Positions 62,251 through 64,000 of a DNA stretch of 64,000 bases are shown piece by piece (the stretch's first letter is position 1; every line of letters begins with the position of its first letter). Both the position numbers and the translations under genes were made by a program. Source of the DNA: Bosea vestrisii (GTDB lineage Bacteria; Pseudomonadota; Alphaproteobacteria; Rhizobiales; Beijerinckiaceae); NCBI RefSeq assembly GCF_030144325.1, contig NZ_CP126307.1:992001-1056000 (forward strand), written 5' to 3'. The notes beneath the pieces are model-generated. The model was not told the DNA's origin, did no database searches, and saw only the letters and a program-made list of their open reading frames with translations.

Positions 62251-64000
62251 CTACCGCACCACCGACATGACCGACGATGTCTGCATGTCATGCGCGGCCA
62301 GATCGCGCGCCGGGCGCGCAACCGGCTCGGGCAGAACAGGCTGAAGCCGTGTCGCCAGCGAACCCGATGGACCGCTATGCGTCGGCGCCTCGGCGACCAC
62401 GCCCTCTTCCTCCGGCGGCGTCACGCGGTCCCGCAATTCGGCGAGCGCGCCGTCGAGCGGGTGGAAGCTGAAGCGGACCTTATGCGTGCCGGCCGGGACC
62501 TGCACCGCCCGGAACAGGACATTGGCCTTGAGGATCTCGACCTCCTGCCCGTCGAGCTCAGCCCGCCACCAGGGATGCCAGATGTCGTTCAGCACGACGA
62601 AACCGGGCTGGGCGGTCGTGACTTCGATCTCGACCACCGTATTGCGGTAGCGCTTGAGCTTGACCTCGGCATTGGTCGCGACCGGTCCTTCCGGCACGCC
62701 GGGCTCGGGCTCCTGCTCGAGCAGGACGACCCGCTGCGGATCGGCCTCCGGCCATTGCCCGGCCGACTTCATCCCCTCGAAATCGGCGAGCTGCCAGCCG
62801 CCGACGAACATGGCGCGCGGCAGTGCCCGCGGATTCTCGTAGATGTAGCCGTCCTTGGTATAGGCGACGAGCTTGAGATCGCCCGCACGCAGCGAGCGAT
62901 CGACCTCGCCGATCGGCACCCGCGTCGCGATGTAGCGCAGGCCGAGGAAGTCGGCGAGGCGGCAGCGATAGGATGGGAACAGCGGCGTGAACACGCGCTC
63001 GCTCGGCGCCGCGATCGAATCGCGCGTGCCGACCGCATCGGAGAAATCGGCGAGCCGCAGCGGGTTGTAGCCCAGCGTATGGTCGAAGCCGTGGATCATG
63101 CCGGCATTGGGCCATTCGAAGCCCATGCCGAGCAGCTCGACCCGGTCACGCCGCGGCGAATCCGGCGGCTGCACCGTGAGCATCTTCAGCACGGCGACGG
63201 TCTCGTTCTTGGTCTCCGGCCGCAGCACGTCGTAGAGTTCCGGCGCGAGCGCCGTCGACTCGTTCGGGCCGTTATTGGCGGCAAGGTCGGCGGCGACGAC
63301 GCCGGTCACGATCAGGCTCGCGACCAGGGGGAGCCGCAGCGCCGCGCCAGCGTGTCAGCACGACGAGGAGCGCCAGTGCCGTCGCGAACCAGGCCGCCGC
63401 CGTCGCGCTCGGCAAGAAAGCGTCGCCGAGATGGCCCGCCTGTTTCGAGACCAGCAGCGCCAGCCCGATGAGCGCTGCGATCACCACGGCGCCGATGCCG
63501 AGATCGCGCCAGATCGGACCGGGCTTCTCCTCGCTGAGGATACGGTGCAGCAGATAGCCCGAGAGCACCGCCCCGAGCCCGCCGATCAGGAAGGTCGCAT
63601 CGGCCGGCCGGCGAAAGACTTTGACGCCCGGCAGATAGTCGTAGGCTAGGTGGAAGAAGGGCGTGTAACGCCCGAGCGCGAACAGCACCATCAGCACGAA
63701 CAGGATGGTGAAAGGCCGGATCGCCTTGTCCCAGAGCCAGCCGCGCGACAGGCCCGGCACGATCAGCAGCAGGAACGGCAGCGCCCCGACATAGACCTGC
63801 CCCATGTTCTGCGACAGAAACAGCTCCTTGGCGTCCCATTGCGGACTGTACGGCCCCCAGAAATCGACAGCCGGATCGCGCGCGCCGAACAGGTCGCCGA
63901 CGAAGGCGGTCAGCAGCGAGGCGGGGTGCAGCGACCCCCTGCCCGCCTCGACGAGATCGATAGCCGGCCGCGTCGTCGCCTCGGCGAAGAGCCAGGTCCA
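62251..64000 (-). pseudogene. YfhO-like polytopic membrane protein, frameshifted and cut by the window end
   Basis: A large membrane protein similar in layout to the YfhO family. The frame is open from base 64000 inward and shows FWGPYSPQWDAKELFLSQNMG, FLLLIVPGLSRGWLW and LVVLTRWRGAA, typical hydrophobic stretches. Near 63320-63345, at a CCCCC run, the frame shifts; LVASLIVTGVVAADLAANNG and the soluble C-terminal domain continue in another frame to the stop at 62251. The C-terminal part contains FVVLNDIWHPWWRAELDG, a YfhO-like feature. One extra C in the run explains the break. The 5' part lies outside the window. Confidence 0.72.

Overview
The window is a chromosomal stretch of a motile, GC-rich alphaproteobacterium. 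A Hyphomicrobiales (Rhizobiales) member near Bosea or Methylobacterium is my best guess. The reasons are the FlbT/FlaF/FliX flagellar regulators, alphaproteobacterial flagellins, the recA-alaS pair with icd nearby, an alpha-type ferredoxin-NADP reductase, sigma-54-like and CtrA-like flagellar promoter motifs, and intergenic palindromes of a rhizobial style. The genus is inference; nothing here fixes it. No rRNA, tRNA, CRISPR array, prophage or intact insertion sequence was seen.

Layout. 1-3867: the end of an RND adaptor gene and a complete RND permease. 4003-7432: small metabolic genes (SnoaL-like, DUF1330, crotonase), a TetR regulator with a clear palindromic operator, and two small membrane proteins. 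7602-13442: recA, alaS, a cyclic-nucleotide-type K+ channel and a secreted protein. 13574-21989: a frame-broken GFA gene, a 1384-residue autotransporter, icd, an SDR gene, a frame-broken cupin gene and a secreted unknown. 21993-36104: a late flagellar cluster: fliX diverging from flgI-flgJ-flgN, a FlaG-like gene, three tandem flagellins, flbT-flaF, then the convergent operon flgE-flgK-flgL. 36454-40181: the operon tetR-sixA-ycjX-ycjF. 40280-45874: an ABA4-like fusion membrane protein, a DUF2975/XRE pair, a lipoprotein, a frame-broken MoxR ATPase and a Kef-type antiporter whose RCK half is in another frame. 45890-51019: a glycosyltransferase/LpxH-like pair, an SDR-like protein without its catalytic Tyr/Lys, an acetyltransferase, a DMT exporter and an XRE-cupin regulator. 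51049-55128: two c-type cytochromes downstream of an orphan CoxL-like molybdenum hydroxylase subunit. 55249-64000: a DUF3829-type secreted protein, rhodanese plus TRAP transporter, a BON-LysM protein, a GlcG/HbpS protein, ferredoxin-NADP reductase and a frame-broken YfhO-like membrane protein that runs off the window.

How the genes work together. The flagellar block is the main coherent system: P-ring and its assembly factors, hook, hook-filament junction, filament, and the FlbT/FlaF pair that tunes flagellin translation. Two of its transcription units carry near-consensus -24/-12 motifs, and several leaders carry TTAACC/TTAA-N7-TTAA-like motifs. Two adjacent flagellins share identical promoters, 3' halves and terminators but differ in the surface-exposed middle.

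A second theme is reading-frame breaks. Four genes are clearly disrupted by a single-base shift at or near C/G runs, and a fifth (Kef/RCK) may be. This could be real decay or assembly error, and it matters for anyone reusing this annotation. I did not find a convincing undescribed multi-gene system. The most unusual items are the orphan Mo hydroxylase with cytochromes, the palindromic elements, the flagellin duplication and the internally duplicated autotransporter.
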